Numbered from the stretch's first letter, positions 22,976 to 36,938 are shown. The stretch is 64,000 bases of DNA from Monoplex corrugatus (GCA_030674185.1 CM060307.1:47203681-47267680), one strand, 5' to 3'. Notes: generated by a model not told the origin, from the sequence alone. A program made the numbers and translations.

Positions 22976-23902
22976 TATACTGCTTGGATAAATTTATGCA
23001 TACCATATACAGCGAAAACATCATGAGAAACCTAAACGAAGACCCTGGATTAAAGGTTGGAGGGAAAATGATAAACAACATTCGATAAGCAGATGACACC
23101 GTGCTAATTGCAGAAAATGAAAGGGACCTACAAAACCTTGTGAATATACTAGAAATAGAAAGCAAAGGTAAGGGGTTGGAACTAAACAGCAGGAAGACTG
23201 AAGTTATGGTGATCAGTAAAAAACATGAAATCCCCTCATGCAAAATAACAGCAAATGGCACAACCCTGACACAGGTTAATAAGTTCAAATACCTGGGAAC
23301 GGTCATTTCATCAGACGGCAGATGCACATCGGAAATAGCCGGCAGAATCGGCCAAGCCAAAACAGCATTCAAGAAGATGACAAGCATTCTTACCAACAAA
23401 TGCCTATCAATTAACATCTGGAAGAGAGTCCTTGAATGTTATATAGAACCAATACTGTTGTACGGATGTGAGGCGTGGACAGTCAGCAAGCAAATCCAGA
23501 GCAAGATTGAGGCAGCCGAGATGTGGTTTCTCAGAAGAATGTTGAGAGTTCCATGGACAGCAAAGAAAACAAACGAGACAGTCTTGATGGAGGCAGACAC
23601 AAGTAGATCACTCATATGGAACATTAGGAAAAGACAGGCAACATTTATAGGCCATTTTATGAGGAAGGGGGATTTTGGAACACCTGGTCACAACGGGACA
23701 GCTGGAGGGAAAGAGAGCACCAGGTAGACCCAGGGAGAAAATGCTAGACGGACTTGCGGAGTGGCTGAAGACGAGGAGGGTGGAGGAGATGCTTGGGGCA
23801 ACAAGAGATAGAGACAGATGGAAGTCCATGATTGCCAACGCCATGCGGCAAGGCACTTGATGATGATGATGATATACTGCTTGGATAAATTTATGCATAC
23901 CA
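22976..23902 (+). mobile_element. 5'-truncated RTE-like LINE with 30-bp target-site duplication
   Basis: The 30-bp flank beginning TATACTGCTTGGATAAATTT occurs at 22976-23005 and again at 23873-23902. Between them is the end of a non-LTR reverse transcriptase, starting just upstream of the catalytic ADDT motif (near 23089; a stop sits just before it). The thumb and C-terminal region follow, with KFKYLGTVISSDGRC, ILLYGCEAWTVSKQ and MWFLRRMLRVPWTAKK. A frameshift near 23670 moves the last 60 codons (GRPREKMLDGLAEWL) into another frame. The element ends in (TGA)n, as RTE elements typically do. It is non-functional but fairly young. Confidence 0.88.
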
Positions 23903-24000
23903 ATCTTCTTTCAATGTGCCATGTATATTTTACCTCGATGATGATTTGCGATACTTTCTTTCCCCCTCTCCATATCTTATCCTACTGAAATTACTGAAAT

Positions 24001-24117
24001 AGACCATACTATCACCATTTTCCCATTTCAGTGAGGTCTTGGCTTTGCGGATGCACATAGACCATACTATCACCATTTTCCCATTTCAGTGAGGTCTTGG
24101 CTTTGCGGATGCACATA
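24001..24117. repeat. 58-bp direct duplication
   Basis: AGACCATACTATCACCATTT begins at 24001 and again at 24059; the two 58-bp units are essentially identical. Confidence 0.95.
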
Positions 24118-24727
24118 TGCGCTCCCCCCCCCCTTTTTTTTTTAAAATTTGTTTTAATTCTCGTTTCACAAGACAGGCCCAGCCGCGTCTGACTAAGTTT
24201 TTTTCCTCAGGGGACTCCGGTTTTTCCTTCAGCCCCTTGGCTGTTGGTTTTGGATGTTTTTCTTCCTGTTCCAAAGTCAGACTAGATTTATTGCACTAGG
24301 CATGATCCATTTCTACCAGCCTTGCCTCTTAATTATATATTTTCCGCTTGAGTCGATCCTATGCTTATATTTTCCCTTATGTTTATATTTATGTGGGGAT
24401 GTACGTGTATCCATGTGTATGCACGTGTGAGATATATATATGTTTGTATGCAGATATATGTGTGTATATATGTAAGAATTTGTATGTACATGAATATGTA
24501 TGCGTTATTTAATAGTAAGATACTTTACATTCCAAAAACAACCCTTAGCTAGTGCATCATAGTTTTCATAGTTTCAGCCCTGGACCCTCTTCAGGATAAA
24601 GCAAGACTAATATGGCATGACCACTTTTCAAATTGCAGAATTCATCTCACTTCCCTTCTGACATCATATTTGCCTCCCCCTCCCCATTTCTTACCATTAC
24701 TCACAAACGTGTTATGATTTAACTTTA

Positions 24728-24903
24728 GGCTTCTTCTCCCATTGGACGAAGCAGCAGGGAAGTTTCATACTCTTTCTCCAAATTTTTGTATTTGGTGTGT
24801 GTTTATTTGTAGATCTTACATTCACGCTTGACAAAGGCCAGCTGGCCGAAAATTTGCACTGTCTTGTCTGGCTGTATTAAATACGCGTTCTGATTCTATT
24901 GTG
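24728..24903 (+). mobile_element. Dispersed repeat C, copy 3
   Basis: Runs from CTTCTTCTCCCATTGGACGA to TAAATACGCGTTCTGATTCT and contains GGCCAGCTGGCCGAAAATTT. Confidence 0.75.
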
Positions 24904-25084
24904 GCCAACAAATTTCAACACTTAGAACGACGAATGTGAACTTGAGACAGCAATGTGCAATCAAAACTGAACAGTCTTTGGTATGAAAGCAAATGTACAT
25001 GTAGTAAGCATCTGAGCGTTTGCAGACCAACTGAGCACATTTCAAAGCAAAGGATAGGATAGGGCCTGTAGCAAAATACACAAA

Positions 25085-25087
<3 letters not shown>

Positions 25088-25160
<73 letters not shown>

Positions 25161-25258
25161 CATACTTCAGGAGACAGAAAGAGTGAGAGGCAGACAGACG
25201 ACAGACAGATAGAGAGAAAGAAGGAACGAGAGACAGAGAGAGAGTTCAGCTTCAGAAA

Positions 25259-25290
<32 letters not shown>

Positions 25291-25300
25291 AGAAAGAAAG
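25088..25300. repeat. GA microsatellite and GACA-rich tract
   Basis: Pure (GA)n for about 70 bp at 25088-25158, then GACA/GAAA-rich DNA. Ser/Leu-rich minus frames here are repeat translations. Confidence 0.95.
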
Positions 25301-25529
25301 GGAGTGAGGGATAGAGGCGGCTAACAACCACGTAAATCTCCAACAGGAAGTCGTATTTCATGCGTCTGTTGCCTACTATTCATACATATTCTTCAAAAAG
25401 TGCTGATTTTAGGCATTTTGTCCCGTGTGACTTTGGCACCACGACTCCCAAACATATGCTTTCAGGAATCCTCAATGATCCATGCCTTTGACCAAAATTT
25501 GCTTTTAAAAACGTTGCCAACACATTCTT

Positions 25530-25702
25530 GTAACAGACAGACAGACAGACATCTCTCTCTGGTCAATATGAAACAATCTCCCTATTCAAAATTTAAAAAA
25601 GGGAGATCACACACACACACAAAAACAAAAAAACAACAGAGAGAGAGAGAGAGAGAGAAGAAGAAGACAGACAGAACAGACAGACAGACAGACAGACAGA
25701 GA
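25530..25702. repeat. CAGA, CA, GA microsatellites
   Basis: Short (CAGA)n at 25534, (CA)n at 25609, (GA)n at 25639 and (CAGA)n at 25668-25702. Confidence 0.85.
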
Positions 25703-25959
25703 GCAGATTATAAAGAAATAAAACACAATAAATACCGGTACTGTGGTTTACTTATTTTGCACGGATGGGGAGAGGGATGGGGCTGTAAGACTTGGTTTAT
25801 GATTTGATTCTTGCTCTTTGCAGAGGGACTACAGATTCGGGTTGTTGGCCCTGAAGGCAAGGGGATTACTGCGGTGTGCTTTGAAATCCTTGTTCGGAAT
25901 AGTATCATTTTTATTACTGTTTTATTTATTTATTTTTATATCATTTGTTTATACTGTCT

Positions 25960-26205
25960 GATTAGGAAAAGACAAACAACATTTAGAGGCCATTTTATAC
26001 GGAAAGGGGAATTAGAGCACCTGGTCACAATAGGAAAGCTGGAGGGAAAGAGAACACCAGGTAGACTCAGGGAGAGAATATTCGATGGACTTGCAGGGTG
26101 GCTGAGGACAGAGAGGGTGGAAGATGTGCTTGCGGCGACAAGAGATAGATTCGTATGGAGGGCCATGATCGCCAACGCCAAGCGGCAGGGCACATGATGA
26201 TGATG
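25960..26205 (+). pseudogene. RTE-like LINE C-terminal fragment
   Basis: Encodes IRKRQTTFRGHFIRKGELEH and GRLRERIFDGLAGWLRTERV, then ANAKRQGT, and ends with a (TGA)n run. It covers only the last 80 codons of the family at 23006-23872, and in this copy the frame is intact. Confidence 0.8.
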
Positions 26206-26229
26206 ATCATGACTGTTATAACTTGTAAA

Positions 26230-26300
26230 CCAGTCGCCGTGGCGTAGTGATAAGTGCAACGGAATACAGACTGGAAAGTATGGGTTTGAATTACCATCGG
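26230..26300 (+). mobile_element. tRNA-derived SINE head
   Basis: TGGCGTAGTGATAAG (26240-26254) fits an A box and GGGTTTGAATTACC (26282-26295) fits a B box. A long TG microsatellite interrupts or follows the body, and GGCTCTAACCGGTTGTG after it may be the remainder. Confidence 0.6.
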
Positions 26301-26308
26301 TCCCTTCA

Positions 26309-28157
<1,849 letters not shown>

Positions 28158-28349
28158 TTAACCCTTTGACTCCCTCACCCTATCCGCCAGCATCCCGCAA
28201 TGTCAGCCATGACAGTAAAGCAAAAATTTAAACTTTTTCACTCTCACCCTATCCACCAGCTCCCTGCAGGAAGCCGATGGATAGGGTGAGGGAGTGAAAT
28301 TGTTAAGTTTCTGTAGCTGGCGGATAGGGTGCGGGAGTGAAAGGGTTAA
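28158..28349. mobile_element. TTAA foldback MITE, copy 3
   Basis: TTAACCCTTTGACTCCCTCA at the left end and GGGAGTGAAAGGGTTAA at the right, with the inner arms meeting at CCTGCAGG near 28263-28270. Confidence 0.85.
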
Positions 28350-28687
28350 GCTTTAATTTCTTGTTATGTTCACTGATCGATTCCAACAATGTTTACTCCT
28401 TTCTATCAGTACACAGTATTGTTACCTTTGTGGGACTGTTTGTCCATTCATCTCTTAATGCTTAATACTAAACTGAAGTAGCCTGTCCTCTGGCTGTACT
28501 GGTAATGCTTGTGCACTGCCTTGTTTGCAGGACCGGCATTAGTGATGTTAACTGCTGTGAGGATGTTCGTACATTTCCTCTCTCAGTATTCAACGATCGA
28601 AATAATCCCGTTTTCTTTTACTGATAGCGGTAATATCTGTGTACTGCCTTGTCATATTCAGGACCCGCATTATTCCTATTAAGTGCG

Positions 28688-28812
28688 ATAAGGGCGTTTG
28701 TCTATTCCTCTCTTCGTAAATTAGTCCTATTTGTCTATTCCTCTTTCAGTAAATTAGTCCTATTTGTCTATTCCTCTTTCTGTAAATTAGTTCTATTTGT
28801 CTACTCCTCTCT
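28688..28812. repeat. Tandem repeat, about 33 bp, three to four copies
   Basis: Units of TTAGTCCTATTTGTCTATTC plus CTCTTTCAGTAAA. Confidence 0.9.
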
Positions 28813-28978
28813 CTGCAAATCAGTCCTGTTCTCTGGCCGCTGATAATGTGTGAGCACTCCCTGTTATCAGCAAAGACCGGTATATCTGTCCTGTTAACTG
28901 GCAGTGATAGCGTTGGCCCATTATAATACATCAGTTGCGCTGTTGCTTCTGTCCTCCCAGTTTCCTGTATCAGTCACA

Positions 28979-29145
28979 TCACTGGTCCTTCTGGTGTCTC
29001 AGCCTAGCCAGTCTCTTCTGGTGGTAATATCGATCTTTCTGTTCCCTCATTCTCTGGTAGCGGTGTGGCTCACGTAACAACTTTTGGTAATAACGCTGGT
29101 TGATTTCTCTTCGCTTGACCTTGGCCCGTAGCTCCTTGGATATCA
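28979..29145 (-). CDS. Basic-module terminal exon 5
   Basis: Acceptor TTGGCCTGTTTTCAG (reverse complement of 29146-29160), exon 167 nt, phase 1, 54 full residues, stop at 28979. The core is EINQRYYQKLLREPHRYQRM then REQKDRYYHQKRLARLRHQK. Glu-Pro replaces Asp-Pro, and the basic helix is Tyr/His-rich rather than Met/Arg-rich. It is closest to modules 6 and 7, which share an R-K/R-E leader and a paired aromatic (YY or YW) at the start of the core. It lies only 1.3 kb from module 6. Confidence 0.77.
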
Positions 29146-30482
29146 CTGAAAACAGGCCAAGTAATAGGGGTTTGAGTTTGCATCTTGAAGAAGTCATCGG
29201 CTGATCTTAGTCACTAATTTGTTTTAAAACGAAACACGTCTGGTCTTTGATAAGTATACACCCCACATAATGAGCAAATCCACAACGTTTACGCAACGTA
29301 GAGTCATTACTCGTATTTCCCACAACAGGTGCGTACAAACACTACACGAACAACGAACAAACGAACAAACAAGAAGGGGGGGGGGGGGAACTACAACACG
29401 TATCTCATTCTGAGTTCACTATTTTCGTCTTACGAAGCAAACACTTTGAAAACTACAGGAGGACAGGCACAGAAAGTCTGAAGTAATGTATTTAAACATA
29501 CACTACGTTCACGATTCCTAACATTCACAAAGCTTGCATCTCTGACCGGAACGTCCTGAACAATGGTGTCAAGACCATACAATCAAACCACACATTTACT
29601 GAATAGTTCATGATGGTGTGATGCTCGACGCAACTGACTTCACTATTCATCCCATTCTGACCACTGTATATGTAGCTGTAATCTTTCATCTTCATTATGT
29701 CTCAAGAGATTTGTGCAATGTACAGATTTTTAACCACTGAAGATCATTTCATAAGAAAACATGGATCACTCTTTGACTGACTCCCTCCAACACTCTATTT
29801 TGATTTCTCTAAGGGTTGAACCCATGACTTTGGTGTTATCGCCTTAGCGCTCTGACTAATCAAGCTTATGGGGTCAAATGTCTGGCTGTATTTGGTATGC
29901 CTACTTTGTTTTAATTGAAAAAAATCTTTCTTTTACTGTGACTTAAATTTGTGACGAATCAAGCATAGGCTTGAATAAACACTATCACGGCTCTTGAATG
30001 AAACTAGCAACACCAACAGAGTTAATTTCCTTGTGCAGAGATGTTGTCAAGTATTGTGCTGTCGGCAATATGTTGCTGGGTAAACTACAACTGCTGGAAG
30101 TTTTTAAAATCTGACAACTGATCAATGATCAGAACGCTTTACCCGCTTATCTGAAAGCCATCAAGTCATATATCTGCTGAAGCATCATTTCAGTCGCATA
30201 TTTTTCGTGATAGTGTTTAGCATGGTCGGACATGAGTTTTGATAGGACTATGTCGTGATTTCAATGCCTGGACGCAGCACTGCTATAAAATAACAGGTAA
30301 AAGATTTAGGTCAATGGCTACAGACAGAATCCATTACTTCTAATGTTTAAAAACAATTCGCGCTGCTGTCAATGTCAATGTCTTTCTGTGTTTTTCCTAA
30401 TTTCATCCTCAGTCCTGATGATGTGTCCTCTTCACCGAACTGTCCACTAATGTCTGAGACAGAGCGTCGTCATTTCTTGTTT
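29146..30482. other. No recognisable feature between modules 5 and 6
   Basis: Includes a poly-G run near 29380. No promoter-like element or start exon could be recognised in this 1.3-kb gap, which matters for the question of shared or separate genes. Confidence 0.4.
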
Positions 30483-30655
30483 TCAGCGATTGGACGACTC
30501 AGACCGTCTTCGATTCTCTCTCCACTTTCTGGCATAATCTTTATTGAGCTGCAGTCGTCGCTGATAGCGCAGTGGGTCCTCTTGTTGAAGTCGCAGCCAG
30601 TAGCGTCGTTTATATTCCTTGCGTCGGGCTCGCTCTCTCTCTCGGGGCGACAGCG
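30483..30655 (-). CDS. Basic-module terminal exon 6
   Basis: Acceptor GGCTTCTTTATTGCAG (reverse complement of 30656-30671), exon 173 nt, phase 1, 56 full residues, stop TGA at 30483-30485. It has no in-frame ATG and would be missed by an ORF scan; the 67-codon minus frame that overlaps it is the wrong frame. Reading from the acceptor gives LSPRERERARRKEYKRRYWL, then RLQQEDPLRYQRRLQLNKDY and ARKWRENRRRSESSNR. A 1.9-kb minisatellite starts 35 bp upstream of the acceptor, leaving little unique intron there. Confidence 0.77.
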
Positions 30656-30689
30656 CTGCAATAAAGAAGCCACAGGTCAGTTACCTCCC

Positions 30690-32600
30690 GCTATGGCAAC
30701 CAATACACCTACTGTCTATAACAACGACTTTCCCCATATGGCAACCAATACGCCTACTGTTTATAACAACCTTCCGCTATGGCAACCAATATGCCTACTG
30801 TTTTATAACAATGATCTTCCATATGGCAACCAATACGCCTACTGTTTATAACAACCTTCCGCTATGGCAACCAATATGCCTACTGTTTATAACAATGATC
30901 TTCCATATGGCAACCAATACGCCTACTGTTTATAACAACCTTCCGCTATGGCAACCAATATGCCTACTGTTTATAACAATGATCTTCCATATGGCGACCA
31001 ATACGCCTACTGTTTATAACAACCTTCCGCTATGGCAACCAATATGCCTACTGTTTATAACAATGATCTTCCATATGGCAACCAATACGCCTACTGTTTT
31101 AACAACCTTCCGCTATGGCAACCAATATGCCTACTGTTTATAACAATGATCTTCCATATGGCGACCAATACGCCTTCTGTTTATAACAACCTTCCGCTAT
31201 GGCAACCAATATGCCTACTGTTTATAACAATGATCTTCCATATGGCAACCAATACGCCTACTGTTTATAACAACCTTCCGCTATGGCAACCAATATGCCT
31301 ACTGTTTATAACAATGATCTTCCATATGGCGACCAATACGCCTACTGTTTATAACAACTGTTTATAACAACGATCTTCCACTTTGGCAACCAATACGGCC
31401 ATTGTTTATAACAACTTTCCATATGGCAACCAATACGTTTACTGTTTATAACAACGATCTCCCATATGGCAACCAATATGACTACTGTTTATAACAACTA
31501 CCTTCCATATGGCCACCAACACGCCTACTGTTTATAACAACTACCTTCCATATGGCCACCAATATGCCTACTGTTTATAACAACTACCTTCCATATGGCA
31601 ATCAACACGCCTACTGTTTATAACAACTACCTTCCATATGGCCACCAATATGCCTACTGTTTATAACAACTACCTTCCATATGGCAACCAACACGCCTAC
31701 TGTTTATAACAACGATCTTCCATATGGCAACCAATACGCCTACTGTTTATAATAACCTTCCACATGGCAACCAATACGCCCATTGTTTATAACAATGATC
31801 TTCCATATGGCGACCAATACGCCTACTGTTTATAACAACGATCTTCCACTTTGGCAACCAATACGCCCATTGTTTATAACAACAACCTTCCACATGGCAA
31901 CCGATACGCCCACTGTTTATAACAACGGTCTTCCATATGGCGACCAATACGCCTACTGTTTATAACAACTGTTTATAACAACGATCTTCCACTTTGGCAA
32001 CCAATACGCCCATTGTTTATAACAACAACCTTCCATATGGCGACCAATACGTCTACTGTTTATAACAACTGTTTATAACAACGATCTTCCATTTTGGCAA
32101 CCAATACGGCTATTGTTTATAACAACCTTCCACATGGCAACCAATACGCCTACTGTTTATAACAACCACCTTCCATATGGCAACCAATACGCCTACTGTT
32201 TATAACAACGATCTTCCACATGGCAACCAATACGCCTACTGTTTATAACAACCACCTTCCACATGGCAACCAATACGCCTACTGTTTATAACAACGATCT
32301 TCCACTATGGCAACCAATACGCCTACTGTTTATTACAACCTTCCGTTATGGCTACCAATATGCCTACTGTTTATAACAACCACCTTCCATATGGCACCCA
32401 ATACGCCTACTGTTTATAACGACGACTTCCACATGGCCACCAATACGCCTATTGTTTATAACGACGATCTTCCACATGGCCACCAATACGCCTACTGTTT
32501 ATAACGACGATCGTCCACATGGCCACCAATACGCCTACTGTTTATAACGACGATCTTCCACATGGCCACCAATACGCCTACTGTTTATAACGACGATTTG
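30690..32600. repeat. 40-44-bp minisatellite, about 1.9 kb
   Basis: About 46 copies of CTTCCATATGGCAACCAATA followed by CGCCTACTGTTTATAACAAC and an optional GAT. At 30770-31350 two unit types alternate (CTTCCGCTATGG and CTTCCATATGG), giving an 84-bp dimer; since 84 is divisible by three, frames stay open for 110-174 codons. Many units carry CATATG. The array lies in the presumed intron just before module exon 6. Confidence 0.96.
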
Positions 32601-33109
32601 AGTGTAAACCTTATAGCAACTAAAACGTCTATCGTATCGTTCGTTCGTTCTTTGATTTAACGTCTTTTCACTATGAGTGATATTCGACAAAAACAAAACA
32701 ATACAAACCAACCAACCAACCAACCCGCCAACCAACCAACCCCACCAACCAACCATCCAGCTAACCAACCAACCAAACACACAAAACAACAATATATATC
32801 ATAATCCTATTACCTTTTATAGCCACGCTTTGTTTATATGGCAAACTTATCGCTTATAAATATAAATTTTGTGGAACATCCAATAAACCTTTCATATCAG
32901 GTTCAGTGGGGGAGAACGTTACATTCTATTCCTAACTTTCTACATCACATGTGCACTGCAGTATTCCATCATTTCTACAATCCCTGGCACAAAAACTTCT
33001 GCGTTTCCAAGCAGAACCTGGGGATTTATTTTGAATAAGACAGCATGGGATAGCATGAGACTGGAAACAATATCAAGTTCGTAAATCAAAGGCTACTAGT
33101 CCGGGGGAG
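32601..33109. other. No gene seen
   Basis: A CCAA-rich tract at 32705-32780 and otherwise unique AT-rich DNA. Confidence 0.4.
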
Positions 33110-33111
33110 TG

Positions 33112-33161
<50 letters not shown>

Positions 33162-33471
33162 ACAGACAGACAGACAGACAGACAGAAAAAGAACAGATAG
33201 TAACACAAGTATCCATAAGTATCCACCCATAAACCATTCACAGAGAGGGCGAGAGTGAGAGAGAGAGAGAGGGCGAGAGTGAGAGAGAGAGAGAGAAAGA
33301 GAGACAGGCAGGCAGAGAGATAGAGAGACAGGGAGAGACAGAGAGGGAAAGAGAGACAGACGGACAGACAGACAGTCAGACAGAGACACAGAGCGCAGAT
33401 GGTAACGCAAGTATCCACCTATAAACCATTCAGAGAGACAGACGGACAGACAGACAGTCAGACAGACAGAC

Positions 33472-33504
<33 letters not shown>

Positions 33505-33543
33505 GAAAGGGCAGATGGTAACACAAGTATCACCCATAAACCA

Positions 33544-33617
<74 letters not shown>
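33110..33617. repeat. GA / GACA microsatellite cluster
   Basis: Three to four (GA)n and (GACA)n blocks with a repeated spacer (GTATCCACCCATAAACCATT) near 33210, 33410 and 33525, so the whole cluster is a tandem repeat of a larger unit. Ser/Leu-rich frames across it are artefacts. Confidence 0.93.
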
Positions 33618-33849
33618 GCCAAACAATAGCACGACAGTACATCGGTACCATATTTGTGAGCTTTATTACAGTTGACCTGTCGACGTTCGTTATCAATCAA
33701 AAACGACACAGTCACCGAGACTTAAAAAAACCTGCAGCCAACGTCGCAAAAGTACACGCGCACGCAACAATACAGCAGTCCAGTAATATTGTATAATGTA
33801 TCATATTCGAAGATGCTTTCTGAGGGATTGATTTATAAGAGACTGGTTT

Positions 33850-34035
33850 CAAACTCTTTGACTCCCGCACTCTATCCACCAACTGCAAAACCTTAACCGT
33901 TTGACTCCCTCACCCAATCCACCAGCTTCCTGCAGGAAGCTGGTGGATTGGGTGAAGAAATCAAAGGGTTAAGGTTTTGCTTTACCAGCATGATTGACAA
34001 GGCAAGATGCTGGTGGACAGGGTGCGGGAGTCAAA
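33850..34035. mobile_element. TTAA foldback MITE, copy 4
   Basis: Inner palindrome CCAGCTTCCTGCAGGAAGCT is perfect at its centre. The outer ends are degraded (AAACTCTTTGACTCCCGCAC and GGGAGTCAAAC), so the TTAA termini are lost. Confidence 0.82.
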
Positions 34036-34107
34036 CAAATGATTATTACGATTATGTCAGAAAGCATTCTGTGAATTGTCAAACGAAAAACAAAAACAAC
34101 AACAAAA

Positions 34108-34320
34108 TTAATGTTAAGGGAAGTTTCAGTCTTTTTCTTCTAATTTTTGTATCTGGTGTTTGTTTGTGATCTTACGCTTGAAAAAGGCCAGTTGGCCGAA
34201 AATTTGCGCCTGTCGTGTCTTGTTGTATCAAATACGCGTTCTTATTCATTTTTCGTGTTTTTTTTCTTGTTCCTGTTCGCTTTAACGCGGGCAGTCACAC
34301 TTGTTTTGGATTAAATGTTA
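34108..34320 (+). mobile_element. Dispersed repeat C, copy 4
   Basis: Contains AGGCCAGTTGGCCGAAAATT and the downstream part GCGGGCAGTCACACTTGTTT that matches copy 1. Confidence 0.75.
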
Positions 34321-34514
34321 ATTTGTTCAGACTTCGTTAGTAACTAGGTTATGAATACAAAAAAACAGACACAACATCAACGACTCAGTTATGCAATAAC
34401 TCGGTGATACACATAATACACGAACAAAACATTTTCTATGTAAAAGAAATTGTATATAAATGAGGCAGACATTTACATTAAAAGAATGAGTAGACATTAC
34501 AAAATGCATGCAAG

Positions 34515-34580
34515 ATTCAGTTCAGTTCATATTGCTTATAGCCTAGCCGACTACCAGAGCCATATCAGGGCTGCATTCAA
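34515..34580 (-). mobile_element. LINE 3'-UTR fragment
   Basis: TTCAGTTCATATTGCTTATA, then GCCGACTACCAGAGCCATAT: the same 3' UTR as the broken LINE at 1262-1921. Confidence 0.65.
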
Positions 34581-34963
34581 GATAAAATCATATATATATT
34601 ACATATATAATTATATATAATATGATAACATTCCTTGCTCCAAAACGCGGTCAAGGGTAAGAAGTGTACGGCTATAATTCCTTACGTTACCAATCTGTTA
34701 AAATTCGTAGTTACAACTAACACATCTTCGACAAAAAACAACAACAACAACAACAACATCATGCTTTCTTCTCATCTCCAACACAATTGGCAAGACAAAC
34801 CAGCTATCTCCTGGTGGCAAACCTCTCTTGCCACTTACAGGTGTTCTGTCTTGCCAGTCGTTGGTGTGTCTGTGGGGGTGGACTTGTTGTGGGGGGGGGG
34901 GGAATGAATAAAAGGAGCAGGGTACGTTCTGGCCTCAGTTCTCTGTTTCTGAATTCCTCTTCC

Positions 34964-34967
<4 letters not shown>

Positions 34968-35035
<68 letters not shown>

Positions 35036-35176
35036 TGTGTGACTGTATATGTGTGTGTGCATGCGTGCGTGTGTGTGTGTGAGAGAGAGAGAGGCAGACA
35101 GAGAGAGAGACAGACAGACAGACAGACAGGCAGCCAGACAGGGCAGGCAGGCAGACAGACAGACAGACAGACAGAC

Positions 35177-35210
<34 letters not shown>

Positions 35211-35212
35211 AT
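34968..35212. repeat. TG then GACA microsatellites
   Basis: (TG)n at 34968-35033, a mixed stretch, (GA)n, then (CAGA)n to 35210. Confidence 0.95.
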
Positions 35213-35614
35213 ATGTGAACGAAGGGAGTGTGGCATTTCAGGAAGCTAGTGTGACAATCTGGTTTAGTGTCTGCAAATTATACTGTTACAAAAGAAACCG
35301 TATTCATTTCTGATTTCTTCAAAATATACTTTCATAGTATTGGAACACCAGTGAACGAAAATCAACATGTAATGTTTAATTTTTTTCCCCAGAAATGTTC
35401 TCAGGATACACTGTAGCCCAAAAGCAATAGCAGCATGTGTTGGTGAACACCGGACGGAGCTCTAAGCCTGTCGAAAGGAACAGTGAGCTGGGGAGGGTGG
35501 TCATGAAAGGTAGGGGAGAGTCAGGCAGAAACACTGGTAACTCAGCATCTGGTATCGATAAGAAAAGGTCATGGCTTCAAGGCATTTCTAGACTGGGAAA
35601 ACAAAATGCCATAT

Positions 35615-35805
35615 TTAACCCTTTGACTCCCTCACCCTACCCACTAGCATCATGTATCGTCATCAATGATAGCAGCAAAAACTTGACCCTTTGACTCCCT
35701 CACCCTATCCACCAGTTTCCTGCAGGAAGGGTGGGTAGGGTGAGAGAGTCAAAAGGGTTTAAGTTTTTGCAGCCGGTGGATAAGGTGCGGAAATCAAAGG
35801 GTTAA
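35615..35805. mobile_element. TTAA foldback MITE, copy 5
   Basis: TTAACCCTTTGACTCCCTCA at the left and ATCAAAGGGTTAA at the right. The inner arms are TGACCCTTTGACTCCCTCAC and GGTGAGAGAGTCAAAAGGGT. Confidence 0.85.
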
Positions 35806-36164
35806 ATCGATGCTAACTGCCGTAGTACACAAGAATCGGAAACATAACAAGAGAAATAGCCACTTATTTACAAGTGTCTGTATATGCCAAATAATTTATT
35901 TACTGAACTAGCCGGAGATTTCTCTCATATCTCGACAAATGAATTCCAAACGACAGCCGACAATACAACAAATTGAATCCATATCCCATAACATACACAC
36001 ACCCACAACTTCGATCTTCAGCAGGGACTGATATATGTGGGACGTGTTCTGCGGTTTCTAGTGTATTAAAAACACGCGCGACAAAAGCCTAGTTGATGCT
36101 AATGTACACTGAACAGAAATGAAATCACATAATCGTCAGCATCATCAATAGATCCGCGTCCTGC

Positions 36165-36420
36165 CTTGACATGCAATTTTGCCTCCTTCAAGACTACTAA
36201 CACGTGCTACCGTTATCTGACGTGGGATAACTCTACCACCTTGCCTCCTTCAAGACTACTAACACGTGTTACCGTTATCTTACATGCGACTACACTACTA
36301 CCTTGCCTTCTTCAAGACTACTACTACACACGCCCTACCGTTATCTTACGTGTGACTACACTACCACTTTGCCTCCTTCAAGACTACTACAAACGCGCTA
36401 CCGTTATCTTACGTGTGACT
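36165..36420. repeat. Four-copy tandem repeat, about 62 bp
   Basis: Units of TTGCCTCCTTCAAGACTACT plus ACACGTGCTACCGTTATCTT and ACGTGTGACTACACTACC. Confidence 0.92.
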
Positions 36421-36479
36421 GCCGGGAGAGAATACACCAGTCCAGATCCTGCGCTTTTCTGCTTTGAAGACAGAATGAA

Positions 36480-36770
36480 CCAACAGTAAGGGTGAAGAAT
36501 GAAACCGAAGGTATGGGTTAGCGATAGGTTTATCTGTACGTCTGTCTTGAGACACAATAAAGCCAAAGGTTAGGGTTAGTGATAGGTTTATCTGCATTTC
36601 TGTTTTCAAGGTTGCAATAAAGCCAAAGGTAAGGATAGGAATAGGTCTGTCTGCATTTCTGTTTTGAAGATACAATCAAGCCAAAGGTTAAGGTTAGGGA
36701 TATCAGCATTTCTGTTTTGAAGACAGAATGAAGCCAAAGGTTAGGGTTAGTGACGGGTTTATCTTGAGTT
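36480..36770. repeat. Five-copy tandem repeat, about 58 bp
   Basis: Units of AAGCCAAAGGTTAGGGTTAG plus TGATAGGTTTATCTGCATTT and CTGTTTTGAAGACA. TTAGGG occurs once or twice per unit; these are isolated within longer units and are not a telomeric tract. Confidence 0.92.
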
Positions 36771-36834
36771 GTTTTAAAAGCCTAATCCGAATCTTAAATC
36801 TTCCGATTTTCTTTCGTCTTCAGAGCATGGCGAA

Positions 36835-36877
36835 ACACACACACACACACAACACACACACACACACACACACACAC

Positions 36878-36938
<61 letters not shown>
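36835..36938. repeat. CA microsatellite
   Basis: (CA)n with two AACA interruptions. Confidence 0.97.

Noticed and set aside
30470..30673. 67-codon minus-strand frame over module exon 6
   Set aside because: Wrong frame. The frame entered from the acceptor in phase 1 gives the conserved core; this one does not.
30619..31367. Plus-strand frames of YNNDLPYGNQYAYC / MATNTPTVYNN repeats
   Set aside because: Translations of the 84-bp dimer minisatellite upstream of module 6; no independent coding evidence.
35049..35249. Arg/Asp/Gln-rich frame (RQTDRQTDRQ) and its counterparts at 33515, 49500 and 56044
   Set aside because: Translated GACA/GA microsatellites. Their basic composition is unrelated to the module family, which is not repetitive at the DNA level.
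36480..36770. TTAGGG motifs as an interstitial telomere
   Set aside because: Only isolated TTAGGG copies inside a 58-bp unit, never in tandem.
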